Part shown: positions 30,701 to 42,700 of the stretch, in pieces
Layout: each line of letters opens with the position of its first letter
How positions within the stretch are numbered: the stretch's first letter is position 1
From: Cordilura impudica
Lineage: Eukaryota; Arthropoda; Insecta; Diptera; Scathophagidae
Assembly: GCA_963682025.1 (NCBI GenBank)
Contig: OY821517.1
Coordinates: 233,747,326 to 233,811,325 of the forward strand
Length of the DNA: 64,000 nucleotides
Direction of reading: 5' to 3'
Notes under the pieces: generated by a model
Seen by the model: only the letters and a program-made list of their open reading frames with translations
Databases searched by the model: none
What the model was told of the DNA's origin: nothing
Position numbers and translations under genes: made by a program

Positions 30701-31416
30701 ATTCGGCTGAAATTATAGCTATTTACGAGACAATTAAACTCATAAAGACCTCAAAAGAAAAATACGTAATTTGTACAGACTCTCTTTCGGCATTAGATGC
30801 CGTTAAAAATTTAAACAATGAACAATTATATCCAAGCATGATTCGACAAATTCTTATTGTGAGACAACCTGATATTAAACTTATTTGGGTACCTGGCCAC
30901 TCAGGAATAAAAGGTAACGAGACTGCTGATAACTGTGCTAAGAATGCACTTTCCGCACCTCTAATAACTACACCAAATCTTTCTTTACATGATATAAAAA
31001 ATTTCTTGAGTTCCAAATTTAGAGAAGTCAAGTATCACAATTGGACACAAGCCACTGATTGGTACAAGAAAATTAATCCAAAAAAAATCAATGCGAACAA
31101 TATTTTTAAAAATATCAATAATAATATCATGCCAAGAAAAGATCAAATTAAAATAATACGTTTGAGACTTGGTCACACCCAAATCTCCCACTCACATATT
31201 ATGAATAAAAACTTATCAAAATTATGTCCCTTTTGTGGATTCTACCCAATTAAAATTGATCACCTATTTTTTAATTGCCCACATACGAAAAAATTTAAAA
31301 ACCCAATATTAAAGAATAAAGACTTCTTCCAATTAATCGATATTCCAATGACCAACGACAATATTAAACAAATAATCAATTACCTAAAACAATGTAACCT
31401 TTACAATTTCATTTAA
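27709..31416 (+). pseudogene. I-element ORF2: endonuclease, RT, RNase H (four in-frame TAA codons)
   Basis: One reading frame of 1236 codons with stops only at 28660, 28933, 29617 and 30346, all TAA, and no frameshift. Domains in order: APE endonuclease (LQWNIRGY, LQETHIQ with the catalytic Glu, ITGDFNSWHASWGS, SGSDHFPI); RT (KTPGLDRISYPMIKNL, YRPISLNPCCSKVLDKI, LDFAKAF, IPQGSPLS, AYADDYVII); RNase H (LYTDGYRSENG, SAEIIAIYETI, CTDSLSALDAV, WVPGHSGIKGNETAD, the full D-E-D-D set). A CPFCGFYPIKIDHLFFNCP zinc motif closes it. An RNase H domain is the mark of the I clade. It starts at ATG 27709, placed right before the conserved ILQWNIRG. Confidence 0.92.
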
Positions 31417-31540
31417 ATTTTTCATAATTTTTCATAATTCATTGAGCTTAAGACCAACGTTGTCATAGCTCTTTCCTAAATTTATTGTACTAATAATTTA
31501 GTTATAAGTATAATATGTAAATAAATAAATAAATAAAAAT

Positions 31541-31553
31541 AAATTCTAAACAA
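31541..31553. repeat. Target-site duplication, right copy (I element)
   Basis: AAATTCTAAACAA, identical to 25962-25974, followed by ten further A and the Tigger remnant. Confidence 0.88.
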
Positions 31554-32644
31554 AAAAAAAAAAGATTTCCGTCGGATAATCAAAAGTTCGAAAAACTGTG
31601 CCTTCAAGGTTTTTAAAAAATTTGATCGAAAAAATTCCTGTGTCTGAATCTTTTGTTCAAGAAAAAGCCAAACAAATCGCCACAAAATTGAGAATGCCAA
31701 CGTTTCAAACGGATGGCTGAGAGAGGTGGCGTAAAAGACATAATATGAGTTTTAAAGCAGTTTGTGGCGAAGCAGCGTCTGTGTCTGAAGGTGATGTTAA
31801 CCAGTTTAGTGAAAGTGAGTTTAAACCTAAAAATGTGTCCACTGATGATGAAAGCACTCTATTCTACACAGAAGTTCCCAATAAAACACTGGCTTTTAAA
31901 AACGTGAAATTCACAGCAGGTAAACTGGCTAAGGAAAGGTTATCGGTGCTTTCCTGTGTTAGCATGACGGGACAAAAGGAAGTGCCTTTAGTAATTGGAA
32001 AAGCTGCTCCCCCAATCGTATACTTACCAATAAATTGGATATCAAACAAAAAGGCCGGGATGACAAGAGATGTTATGAACGAGTGGTTACAGCAATTGGA
32101 TCGTAAAATGAGTAAAGAAAAAAGAAATATAGCTTTGTTTTTGGATAACGCAACGTCTCAACCTCGCGATGTAGAGTTATATTACATAAAAATATTACGG
32201 TTATCTCCAAACACAACTTCTATCTGCCAGCCTTTAGATCAAGGAATTTTAAATATCATTATCGCAGTTTTATTGCCAAAACTATTCTATCAAAATTAAA
32301 AGCAAATTTAGGCACTTCAAAAAAATCTACATTCTTGAATCTATATTTTTGTGGAAGATGCATGGAAAAAAGCTACTGTTGAAAAAATTCAAAATTGTTT
32401 TTGTAAAGCTGGTTATGATAAAGATGTTTACAATTCTTCTAAATTTGATGACGAAGATGATATTCCTTTAAAAGAACTACAATTTTTAGTGGGAGCTTGT
32501 AGGCCTGCAAGTTCAGAAGAATTTCTTTGCATTGATGAAAATGTAAACAACGAAGATGACAACATCTCCATTGAAATTGAAAATACAGAAAGTGAATCTA
32601 AAGAAGAAGATGTTACTGTAATTACAAAAACTTATTTATCATAA
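31554..32644 (+). pseudogene. pogo/Tigger-type transposase remnant
   Basis: At 31566-31740, in changing frames, parts of a CENP-B-type DNA-binding region appear (IPVSESFVQEKAKQIATKL, then NGWL and WRKRHN in adjacent frames). 31745-32299 carries the DDE_1 core: VSTDDESTLFYTEVPNKTLAFK (first Asp), IALFLDNATSQP (second Asp) and LSPNTTSICQPLDQGI (third acidic position). 32351-32644 is the C-terminal AWKKATVEKIQNCFCKAGY block with an acidic tail. Frame breaks occur at about 31735 and 32299. The N-terminus and TIRs are not visible; they would lie beyond Gypsy-B, outside the window. It is the oldest layer, since Gypsy-B and the I element interrupt it. Confidence 0.88.
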
Positions 32645-34129
32645 GATACTACATATGTACCAGTGAATTTAGAACAAAAAATACTCTTTTAATTAATTTC
32701 ATATATGTATATATGAAATTGGAATGATCTCGTTTTGTTTCTTGTTATTAAATAAATTGAAAAAAATATAGTTTTTTTATTAGACCTTCTCTTAGGTGGA
32801 CATTTCTGTAGCTGTCCACTATAGATAGTTTTACGAAATTAAACACATTATTTCTTTAAGGTCGGAAATATTTCAAAAATACAAGAACCGAATTTAAATA
32901 ATTGTTTTCCATCGCCTTAAAGAATTTTCACTTAATTGAAATAAATTAATTTTAGCAAAAAGTTCCTGAAAATTGAACTTGTTCGAAGTATAATTTTTTC
33001 CTTATATTTAGTTCTTTTCATCGTTTCTAATTAAAATTATTTATTATATCTTTCAAAGCAACCAACATCTATTTTTTTTTTTTTTGGAAATTTTAGCCAA
33101 GATTATTGTAAATTATGTTAAATATTGGCAAGTGTTTTGCCAATCGTGTTATTCAGCTTTGATTCTCATTCAAAGACATCATACCCCAAACTCCACATTA
33201 CCAATTCTACTTACCATATGCGCGGCACTGCGCGTTCATGAAAAGTTATTTATGTGGATCGAAATGTAGATCGAAAACGAGAGTTAAACACATATTTACC
33301 AACGATTATTTCTCTTAAAATATCTCAATAGGCAACTACGAAATGCAAATAAAATTTGTTAATGATTAATTAACAATTAGGTCTTCCAAAAGTGTTCGTG
33401 ATGCAAATTGAAGCTTATCAAAAGAAAATTTATATGGAGATCAAACAATGCCAGTATATAGAAATGCTCAAACTTCTTCAAAGATGGCGCAAAGTACGGG
33501 TCTCTAATTTTATAAGTTTTCCATCTATATTTGGTTTCAAAATTAGAAAATACAATATGATTTAAAAAAAGTCAACTTAAATTTTTCCAACACAATTATA
33601 ATACAATTATATAATACAACTATTATTGTAATGGCTTACACAATTGCCATTGCTGAGTCCAATGATTACGGCTTTCAGACTGTTCAATAATGGAATGTTA
33701 CTTTGTACCGTAGATGTTTTATTTGAACTATGAAATTTTGTAGTCAGCCAACTTATTCCCAGACTGTAAATAAAGAAAATTGTATATATATATATGAGAA
33801 TTTTCTCAAGTTCATTATAACTTCAAGCTGTGCAAAAAAGTGCAGAAAAATCCGAGAAAAAATGGAATTTTTAGTGCTTGAATTTTAGATAATAAAATAA
33901 GTAAAAAAAATTATAGTTGGTCTTGATACGATACCCTATACCAAGAGTTCAGAGAAATTGGATATAGAAAAAAGATTACACCAAATTTGAGTGGCACTGT
34001 TAAAAATTTGTTGCAATTCTTATATGTAGAATAGGTCAAATATGGCTCGATCATGACCATATTTGGAAGTCACTTATTTTTTGCAAAAACACATAAAAAC
34101 TAAATGTGAAAAATCTGTGCATTATTTTA
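32645..34129. other. AT-rich non-coding stretch
   Basis: About 1.5 kb with no supportable gene. A short inverted repeat GTGGACATTT...AGCTGTCCAC lies at about 32798-32820, downstream of the Tigger end. Nothing else was recognised. Confidence 0.5.
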
Positions 34130-34420
34130 TACTCTCCACACAACTGAGCAGAGGGTATATCGAGGCTTGTCATTCCGTTTGTAACGCATCGAAATAAATT
34201 CCGGAGACTTTGCGGTGACCGTCTGTCCGTCTGTGTGTGGAAATCACGATCACACTACTAAGATTGCAAAGGACATGCTGTTTAAAATCATCAAAACTGG
34301 TGCAAAGGGTCACGAGATAGGAATGAAAAAGTGAAAAAACTCTTGCAAAAATAAAAATGTTCGATGTGTTTGTTCTTTTTCTTAAGATATGTATATTAGT
34401 GGGCCCTTAATAAAAAAGTG
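34130..34420 (+). repeat. Dispersed repeat fragment with GTCCGTCTGT motif
   Basis: Contains GAGGGTATATCGAGGCTTGTCATTCCGTTTGTAACGC-type sequence and CCGTCTGTCCGTCTGTGTGTGGAAATCACGATCAC in succession. The same order (GAGGGTATAT, CGTCATTCCGTTTGTAA, GTCCGTCTGTCCG, GGAAATCACGAT) recurs at 35425-35640 and, inverted, at 61840-61995. A dispersed non-autonomous repeat family; class unknown. Confidence 0.7.
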
Positions 34421-35424
34421 TTCAAACTCTCGGTCGCAACCCCTAGAAATATGCGAATAGCAAAAAAACTGAGAAATATAAAGTTTTGGGCCAATCAGGA
34501 AACATCTAGAGGTGGCTCAACGCGATTGAAAGTTTCAAGTGTGTTTATATGGGGAAAATATGAATTTTTTTTTCAGATTTTACGAAAAGTTCGTTCTATA
34601 GTTTAATTTTTCCGACAAGTTGTTATATAATTCGGAATCAGTATTAAATTATCTTTCTGAAAAGCCATAAAAGTTTAAAATCGAATAAAAACTCGCCAAG
34701 AAATAGCAAATGCCCCAGACCACTTTTGTGCCAAAAAAAAAACTAGGTCATGAAATTTGATGGCATTTTTTTCAACTTTGAGAAATTAATTAAAGCCATA
34801 ATTTTTTTTGGTCTCTATACTTATAGGTATTGAGATATGAAGTATTGCTTTATTATCACGTTGTTAACCTATTGTGCATTGAGACCGAAAATGGGAAATT
34901 TTTTTGATAAAATTTTGAAAACTCATTTTTCAAGTTTTAAGAAATTTTCTTAAACAAAATTTAAAAGAATGGATATGTCACTTTAAGGTTTATTAAAACA
35001 TGTTACACATTAACTGTTTGCATTTTTAAGTAAATCCCTATTCCAGAATTTTTTTGACAAGGATTTTACTTTTGCGGATTCGAGAAAAATGGGATTTTTG
35101 TAAAATATTCTGTAAATTTACTCTTTCTAAATACTTTGTACCAAAAATTCATCGCTTTTATACTTTTGAATGTTCTGTATAATCTTAATAGCCTAGCGTT
35201 TCGGACAAAAGTAATATGATCCCATTAACTCTTTTCGAATTGGGGTCACATCTAATGAAAGACAATTTATTCAAAAAATTCAAATATTTTGTAAGTGCTG
35301 TTGAATTTTAAGATGGACGCTTAAAACATAATAACCAAATGTGTAGAACTTTCATTCCTAAAATTTGGGATAAATCCGAGAACGCTAACCAATTATTTGC
35401 CTAGGCCAGCTTTGGATTTTAAGA
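34421..35424. other. AT-rich non-coding stretch
   Basis: About 1 kb between two copies of the dispersed repeat. No gene seen. Several phrases suggest old repeat sequence, but no boundaries can be set. Confidence 0.45.
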
Positions 35425-35900
35425 TATTTATACCCTCCACTCCAGTGTGCAGAGGGTATATGTAAGTTCGTCATTCCGTTTGTAATAATTAGAAACAAAA
35501 ATCTGGACCACATAAAATATATATATTTGTGATCCTTATAACAAGCGGAGTTGATATAGCGATGTCCGTCTGTCCGGCTGTCCGTCTGTCCGTCTGTGGA
35601 AATCACGATGACGGCTTCAATCGGGAAACTAGGTTGATCGTTGGTATAAAAAATGATTCAGTAACATCCTGAAAAGTTTGCTATTTAAAATCGTCCAAAT
35701 CGGTTTATCTGGTCCCGAGAATTGAACGATGGAGTAAAAAAAGTCTTGAAAAAATATGATTTGACTATGTTGTTCTTGTCACGATAACGTTCTCAATAGG
35801 ATAGCTAGGGCGCTTGTTGTTAGTGAGAATGATACACCAACATCACGAGAAGGTTTCTGTTTTTTAAATCGTGACAATAGGTTTCATAGGTGCCGAGAAA
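35425..35900 (+). repeat. Dispersed repeat copy 2 with GTCCGTCTGTCCG motifs
   Basis: ACCCTCCACTCCAGTGTGCAGAGGGTATATG, then CGTCATTCCGTTTGTAATAATT, AGCGATGTCCGTCTGTCCGG and TCTGTGGAAATCACGATGACGG occur in the order seen at 34130. It matches the inverted copy at 61840-61995 closely (TATAACAAGCGGAGTTGATATAGCGATGTCC against its complement there). The right boundary is approximate. Confidence 0.75.
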
Positions 35901-36473
35901 TCACCGAAAAGGTAAAAAAAAATATGATGTTTTCCTATATTGTTATTCTAAATTTTGTATTTTGTCACAGCTGTACTTGTTGTTTTTATGGTCGTTGTGG
36001 TAGTAATATAAAAATTCACCAATATCAACATTTTATGGTGTAATATTTAAGTTAATTAATTGATAAAAGAAACTATATAAAATCAATATCAATATTCTGC
36101 GATTTTTATAAGATCACAAAATATTACAAATTGATACATACAGACTACTGTTGCAAATATCAAAATACTATAAATAACATTCATATATTCTGTATATGTA
36201 TTTCGATAATAAGCGCATATTAAAAATAATAAAATATAAATTATTTTATTTATACAAAATATTGCAATTTTTAGGGTTGCAAAAAATAGTATGATTTTAA
36301 GGGTTCTACTTTTAGTACATACATGCATTCAAAAGTAGTATTGAAACCATAAAATTCTACCCTGTTAAAAATTGGTGTTTAAAAAATTTTTTTTCTCAGA
36401 TGATAATGATATAATGTCAATAATATTTAATTATAATACATTTTTAAAATTTATTATTTAATGTTTGTCGCAG
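35901..36473. other. AT-rich non-coding stretch
   Basis: No gene or repeat that can be bounded. Confidence 0.45.
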
Positions 36474-36700
36474 GCAAACGACATTCCCGGACTACCGAGA
36501 ATTTAATGCACGATTTATTCCGCATTAGGAATAATCGCGGAGCTCAGCTCAATCAAAGTGCAATGATTAAGCCTCGCTCTGGGAAACAAGTGTTCATGCT
36601 TCCCTTTGCACAAACGCCATTCCCAACTACCAAAAATTGTAGGCACGAGCTATCCACATCAGGAATAGTCGCGGGCTCAACTCATTGATTGCTTAGCATA
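36474..36700 (+). repeat. Degenerate direct repeat of an ~85-bp GC-richer module
   Basis: Two similar modules about 134 bp apart. The first (from about 36475) holds CAAACGACATTCCCGGACTACC, GCACGATTTATTCCGCATTAGGAATAATCGCGG and CTCAGCTCAATC. The second (from about 36609) holds CAAACGCCATTCCCAACTACC, GCACGAGCTATCCACATCAGGAATAGTCGCGG and CTCAACTCATTG. They stand out from the AT-rich surroundings. The frame open across them shows no known protein feature. Confidence 0.65.
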
Positions 36701-36848
36701 AACCGAACTTCTTATGGCAGATTAAAAATAAACTAATTGAGAAGTACAATTCTTCATTACGCTGTATTATAATACTATTTTCTTATTTTACTACTAGCTA
36801 GTAAACAAAGTGATCGTATCATTGTAAACGAAATAGAATTGAAATTGT

Positions 36849-37172
36849 GTGCAGATTTGTTTTACTTAAAAAACTGTTTCTACAGATAGTGAATAAAATC
36901 CCAGTAAACAATTTATGCAATAAGTGATCATGTGGAGTCTTTTTGACTCCTCTGTGCTATTAAAACAGTCATAAATGCGCTCTTTTGCTGATCACAAAAT
37001 ATTCTTTTGTGTGCAGATTTGTTTTACTTAAAAAACTGTTTCTACAGATAGTGAATAAAATCCCAGTAAACAATTTATGCAATAAGTGATCATGTGGAGT
37101 CTTTTTGACTCCTCTGTGCTATTAAAACAGTCATAAATGCGCTCTTTTGCTGATCACAAAATATTCTTTTGT
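36849..37172 (+). repeat. Perfect tandem duplication, 2 x 162 bp
   Basis: 36849-37010 and 37011-37172 read identically from GTGCAGATTTGTTTTACTT to ATATTCTTTTGT. Each unit includes the inverted repeat GGAGTCTTTTTGACTCC. No divergence was seen, so the duplication is recent or an assembly artefact. Confidence 0.95.
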
Positions 37173-37488
37173 TGGGAGGAAATATTACCTTACCCCCGAC
37201 GTATCTTGAGAACCATTTTTATCCAATTTTCTGATTAATTTCGACTTATTTTTGAGTCATATTTAATGTCATTTTTCTATAAATCACTTTTTAAGCGTAA
37301 GCAAAAATCATTTCTTAATCTTTTTCTAATACCGCATGTGATTAATCAGTTTTTAATCATCAAAAGTGCTCGAAGAAGACACAGTAAGATGATTTTTGTT
37401 AAAACAATCTTCGAAATGATTACTGGGATATCGTATATTTTTGTTTACACACACATATACATAATGGCACCAGTTAGTCGAACTCTCT

Positions 37489-38066
37489 CATGAAACACAT
37501 AGACGACAGCGGCTACACGACTACAGCCTGTCAAAAATAAAATACACACATTTATATGAAAACGATTATTTTGACACCAACACAGCTACACGACTACATG
37601 ACCACTTTTACTGCTGTAGTCAACTTAGGCTAATTTCTGTTTTTGTTGGCTACAAAATAAAAATAGTGTTGACAATATAACAAAATAAGTAAAAGATATT
37701 AGTGCTATGAAATATTTTATTTTGTTGAAAAAATTAATCGCAAAATGAAATGCTATAATAATTCTATTAATAAGTAAATTTATTTATTTATTTTTACGTT
37801 ATAATAATGCATTATAAATAAGTAATATATTTAAGACAATTTTATATAGAATCATACATGTTTTTCTATTTTAATAAAGTTAAAAAAAAATATAACTGGC
37901 ACTACTGAAATAAAAATGATTTTGTATAAAAACAGCTGTTTATATTGTTGTTATATGTTGCTGTCGTTTTCAAAAAAATTAAGTAGTTGACTACACGACT
38001 ACAATTGTAGCCAGTAGCATTTGTATCCGTGTGTTTGTGTAGCCTCTGTCGTCTATGTGTTTCATG
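37489..38066. mobile_element. MITE-3: 578-bp element with CTACACGACTACA subterminal motifs
   Basis: Inverted ends: CATGAAACACATAGACGACA at 37489 and its complement ending at 38066, extending (with one difference) to GGCTACAC. CTACACGACTACA-like motifs lie near both ends (about 37515, 37581, 37987). The middle is AT-rich and non-coding. No reliable target duplication: a 2-bp AT is possible but weak. The class is unassigned. Confidence 0.82.
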
Positions 38067-38574
38067 CATAAGTAACAATTTCATTTAGTCTTATGAAAGC
38101 TTTTGAACAAAGCAGATATACGTCGCATTGTTTTGTGAAATCTTACATTGTTTTTTAATAGGTACCAGTGATGCCAGGAGATTTTTACAGAAATCTCTAC
38201 GCTAATGAAAAAAAATCCCTTTTTTTCCCTACACCCACTTTTTTTCTTTACATTTTTCCCTACACTACTTTTTTCAATTTTTCAAAAAAAAAAAAAATTA
38301 TTTTTAATTTGTTAATTTTCAATTTCAATAATGCAAAAATAACATAAAAACGAAAAAAATATCATAAAAAATAAGATAAGATTATCATTAGAATTACATA
38401 AAAGCAATATAAAAAATTAACAGATATTATAAAAAAAATATTTTTACTATTCTGTGCATTTAAAATTTACACAATTAATTAAAATGGCTTGCAAATGGGA
38501 TCTTATAACGTAAACAGAATTTTGGTTGTTGGTTTTAAAAGATATTTTTTTAAGACATTGGTTATTAGCATGTA
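38067..38574. other. Flank left of the errantivirus, including the distal part of a zinc-finger remnant
   Basis: Mostly AT-rich, with poly(T)/CCC runs at 38210-38270. On the minus strand, 38574 to about 38440 continues without a stop the zinc-finger frame seen at 46271-46380 on the other side of the errantivirus. Nothing else was recognised. Confidence 0.5.
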
Positions 38575-39058
38575 AGTTAACACTGTTGTTAATTAAAATA
38601 ACTTAAATACGGAAACGTACTAAATAAATAACCTACTTATGAAAATACCTTTTTTCTTTTGTATTAAAATAACTTAAATACGGAAACGTACTAAATAAAT
38701 AACCTACTTATGAAAATACCTTTTTTCTTTTTCTTAACCAACTTTTGTATTAAAATAACCTAAATACGAAAATGCACTTGTAAAAGAAATTTAAATAAAA
38801 CTTAAAAGTTGCAATATTAACATTATTTGATAATACCAAAACGAGGAAGTAGAAAATATAATTTAACAATTGTGTAAGCAAAATTTTGTAAACAAACTTA
38901 TAACTTTGACAATATAAATAAACGTTTAATTTAAGTTATGAATCAGTCAATAATCACTTGTCATAAAGTATTAATAATAATTTTAAAATAAACTAAACTT
39001 TTTGTATTATAAAAAATTGGTGTTGTATTTTTATTTTTAATGAAAACGACACTTAACT
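38575..39058 (+). repeat. Errantivirus 5' LTR
   Basis: 484 bp, same as 45787-46270. U3 has a 71-bp tandem duplication (38592-38662, 38663-38733) with a partial third copy. The last T also serves as the first base of the PBS TGG. Confidence 0.95.
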
Positions 39059-39070
39059 GGCGCCCGAGCT
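39058..39070 (+). other. Primer binding site of the errantivirus
   Basis: TGGCGCCCGAGCT begins at the last base of the LTR. TGGCGCCCGA resembles lysine-tRNA type primer sites; the exact tRNA is not established. Confidence 0.8.
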
Positions 39071-39720
39071 AATTTAAAAGCGCGTATCCTGAAAAAAAAA
39101 GTTGTCGCCAGACAAATAAACGCATAAATCGTCCTCAAGTAGTACGTTGTGTGCTGGTGTTCAATAGGAAAATAAAACTATCCTTTATCGCAAAAACGCC
39201 CTTAAGTAGTGCAGCGATAGAAAATAAACAAAAACAGTGAGAAATAAATACTCTTGATAAGTGACTGAAATAATAAGTGGATCTAATAAAACGAATAATA
39301 AGTGGATCAAATAGAAATAAAACAAATAATAAGTGGACTAAATAAGAATAAAAATAAAAGTACTTATTATAAGAACAGAAGCTTTGACAGTCTTAAAAAA
39401 CAAACTAGAAGTGATAGAAAGCGGCCCCCCAGTAGCGTGCAGCAAAAAGGACGGCATTACGTGCCAGCCAGCTATCCAAAGGAAAGAGAACAAAACAGCA
39501 GGATGCAGCTAATATTATTGTAAGTTAAGATGTAATAGCTATAAATTTGATAAATAAATTTAAAGATACAACAATTTCTTATAGAACATAGTTTCATAAA
39601 TTGTTATAATAACACGAAATACATAAATAACGGAAATAATTGTAACAGAAAAATCAAAATTCTCAATTTATCGTGCTACTCTAATTAAAACCTACTAATC
39701 CTATATTTAAATAAATCAAT
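39071..39720 (+). promoter_or_regulatory. Errantivirus leader with env splice donor
   Basis: A 650-bp leader. A consensus donor GTAAGT stands at 39520-39525, 17 bases after an ATG at 39503. That short exon is in frame with env when joined to the acceptor at 44184-44185, and it would contribute the start codon and first part of a signal peptide. The short ORF at 39302-39523 ends over this donor and has no viral protein feature. Confidence 0.75.
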
Positions 39721-42700
39721 ATGTCAAACCCAGAAAACCTTATACGTCCTTCAGTATTAAACGCAGCAAACACGGATCAGGTGCAAAGAACACTAAATAT
39801 TAATGATTTAAATAATATAATTACTGAAACAACCTCTAGGCTTTTACAGCAAGAATTGCCCGGATTAATTCAATCCGTATTACACCCAAATCCTAATATA
39901 GCTTCCGATCAAGAAATTGAGGCACAATATCGTGGTAACTTTGCAGATTTCGATAAGATACCTGATATTGTCAAAAGCTTGCGCGAATTTAGTGGTAATC
40001 AATCTGAGTTTAACTCATGGCGTAAGAGTGTAGAACGAATTTTACAAATTTATGAACCTTCTAAAGGTACACCGAGATACTACGGTATTCTGAGTGTAAT
40101 AAGAAACAAGATCGTGGGTAATGCTGATATTGCTCTCGAATCCTATAATACTCCTCTGGACTGGAAATCCATTATTAAGTGTCTTTCTCTGCATTATTCT
40201 GATAAGAGGGACTTAGCTACTCTCGAGTACCAAATGATTTCATTAGTTCAAGGGAAATTGTCTATTCAAGGGTTTTATCAAGTGGTTTACAAACACTTAT
40301 CAATAATTCTTAACAAACTTGGAAGCTTAGAAGCTTCTAACGAATCTTTAAATTTGCTAACGGAATCATACCGCAATAAAGCTCTTGACACATTTATCAG
40401 AGGTTTAAACGGCGATTTACCGAAACTTCTTGGTATGAGAGAACCAGCGGATCTACCTCAGGCTCTCCACCTTTGTCTTAAATTGGAAAATCAAAGTTTC
40501 CGAGCAAACTATTCTCATAGTTTCAATTATAAAAAAGTTACTCCTCCACTTCCACCTCGCAACTACTCCCGTAACTATCAATCGCAACCTATTAACCTAA
40601 CACCTCGTTTCAACCAACATAATTTCCACCCACAATTAGCTCATATACCCCACGCACAACAAAAACCTTTTATGTTCCCGAACCCCGATAATCGCATATC
40701 ACTAAACAACTATCCTACACAGCCACAAACTAATACAAATAATTACTACCAATTTGATCCTCCAAGACCTATCCCTCCTAAACCTCAGAATTTACCACAA
40801 CCTATGGATATAGATAGTAGTTTGCATTCGAAACGTATTAATTATATGAACAGACCACAGCAACAGAACATTAACAAAAGACCACCGCCATCAATTGGGA
40901 ACTCCAATTATAGACCTAAAATACAAAGAAATTTTCACATTGACAACACTTTAGAAACCTATAATGATGTTGTCGAAGGTTCTTTCAGTACTGAACAACT
41001 CAGCGAAATGTCGTATAGTGAAGACAATATTAACGAGCTCAGCGATATCCATTTTTTTAGAATGACGAGCTCTTCGCTCCCTTATTTTGAATGTAGAGCA
41101 AAGAGCGGCAAAATACTAAAATTTCTAGTTGATACTGGCTCGAGTAGGAATTATATTCAGCCATACATTGTAAAAAAAACCATACCAAATAAAGAAATAT
41201 TTTTTGCAAAATCAATAGCAGGTAACATTGAAATAAAAGAAAAGGAAATAAAATTTTACATTCTCCCAACATTAAAATCTTTCGACGGCATTCTTGGAAA
41301 CGATTCATTAAAGGAACTCAATGCAATAATTTATACGCGTAACAGTTTTATGCAAATAGGAAATAATATAAAAATAAGACTTAGGCAACATTTTACCCAG
41401 GGAATAAATACAATAGCGATTCGTGACAATCATATGTCCTTACAACAAAAAGAGGAAATGAAGAGGATAGTTAGCGAATACCCTGAATTGTTTATTGAGC
41501 CTAACCAAAAACTGACATGTACAACCAGAGTAGTTGGCGAAATTCGCACTTCCACAGAATCTCCAGTTTATTCAAAACAATATCCTTATCCAATTGCATT
41601 AAGATCCGAAGTTGAAAAATAGATAAAAAACTTACTTGATGATGGTATCATCCAACCTTCACGTTCACCATACAATTCACCAGTTTGGGTTGTCGGAAAA
41701 AAAGCAGACTCACTTGGCAACAAACAATACAGACTTGTAATTGACTATAGGAAACTAAATTCATTAACAATTACCGACAGATATCCAATACCTGAAATAA
41801 ATGATGTTCTTTCACAGCTAGGAGACAGCAAATACTTTACGGTCCTAGATTTAAAAAGTGGTTTCCACCAAATCCCCTTAAAAAAATCTGATTTTGAAAA
41901 AACTGCATTTTCCATCGCGAATGGCAAATACGAATTTGTACGCCTTCCCTTTGGTTTAAAAAATGCTCCGGCTATATTTCAACGAGCCTTAGATGATGTT
42001 TTGCATGATCATATTGGAAAGATATGCTACGTATACATCGATGATATTGTTGTATTCAGTAAGACAGAAAAAGAACATTTCGAACATGTTCGTACTATAT
42101 TTGCAACACTTCAAGCAGCAAACCTAAAAATACAACTGGATAAATGTGACTTCTTAAAAAATGAAGTAGAATTCTTAGGATTTGTAATCTCAGCAGACGG
42201 TATAAAGACTAATAAGAAAAAAATTCAAGCTATTCTAGATTTTCCATTACCAAAAACCATAAAAGAACTACGATCTTTTTTGGGATTATCTGGTTACTAC
42301 CGCAGATTTGTGAAGGATTATGCTAAAGTAGCAAAACCCCTAACGCAAATATTAAGAGGGGAAGAAGGTCGTCTTTCAAAAAATAGATCATCTCAAAGAC
42401 AAATAACACTAAATGACGAAGCAGTCGAAGCTTTCGGAAAGCTAAAAACCACTCTGGTTTCCCAGGATATCATACTAGCTTATCCAGACTATAGTAAAGA
42501 ATTAGAACTCACAACAGATGCTTCAAATTTCGCACTAGGCGCAGTTCTGTCTCAAAACAACAAACCAATTGCGTTCATATCTCGAACGCTAAATAAAACA
42601 GAAGAGCATTATGCCACGAATGAGAAAGAAATGCTCGCAATAATTTGGGCCTTAAACTCTCTTCGAAATTATCTATACGGTTCTGCAAAAATAAAAATTT

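Larger units (their letters stand above)
25975..31540 (+). mobile_element. I-clade LINE (with RNase H) inserted beside Gypsy-B
   Basis: A plus-strand LINE with a 13-bp target duplication, AAATTCTAAACAA, at 25962-25974 and 31541-31553. It begins CAGTCTGAGT; a CAGT start is characteristic of I factors. It ends in TAAATAAATAAATAAA-type repeats at about 31516-31540. ORF1 has CCHC knuckles; ORF2 has endonuclease, RT, RNase H and a C-terminal zinc motif. The pre-insertion site reads from the Gypsy-B LTR straight into the Tigger remnant. The element looks full length but carries several stops. Confidence 0.92.

Noticed and set aside
36461..36688. 75-codon ORF over the duplicated GC-richer module
   Set aside because: No domain, and the frame is not shared between the two repeat units in a way that suggests coding.
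39302..39523. Short ORF in the errantivirus leader
   Set aside because: No Gag-like feature; it runs over the env splice donor and is best explained as leader sequence.
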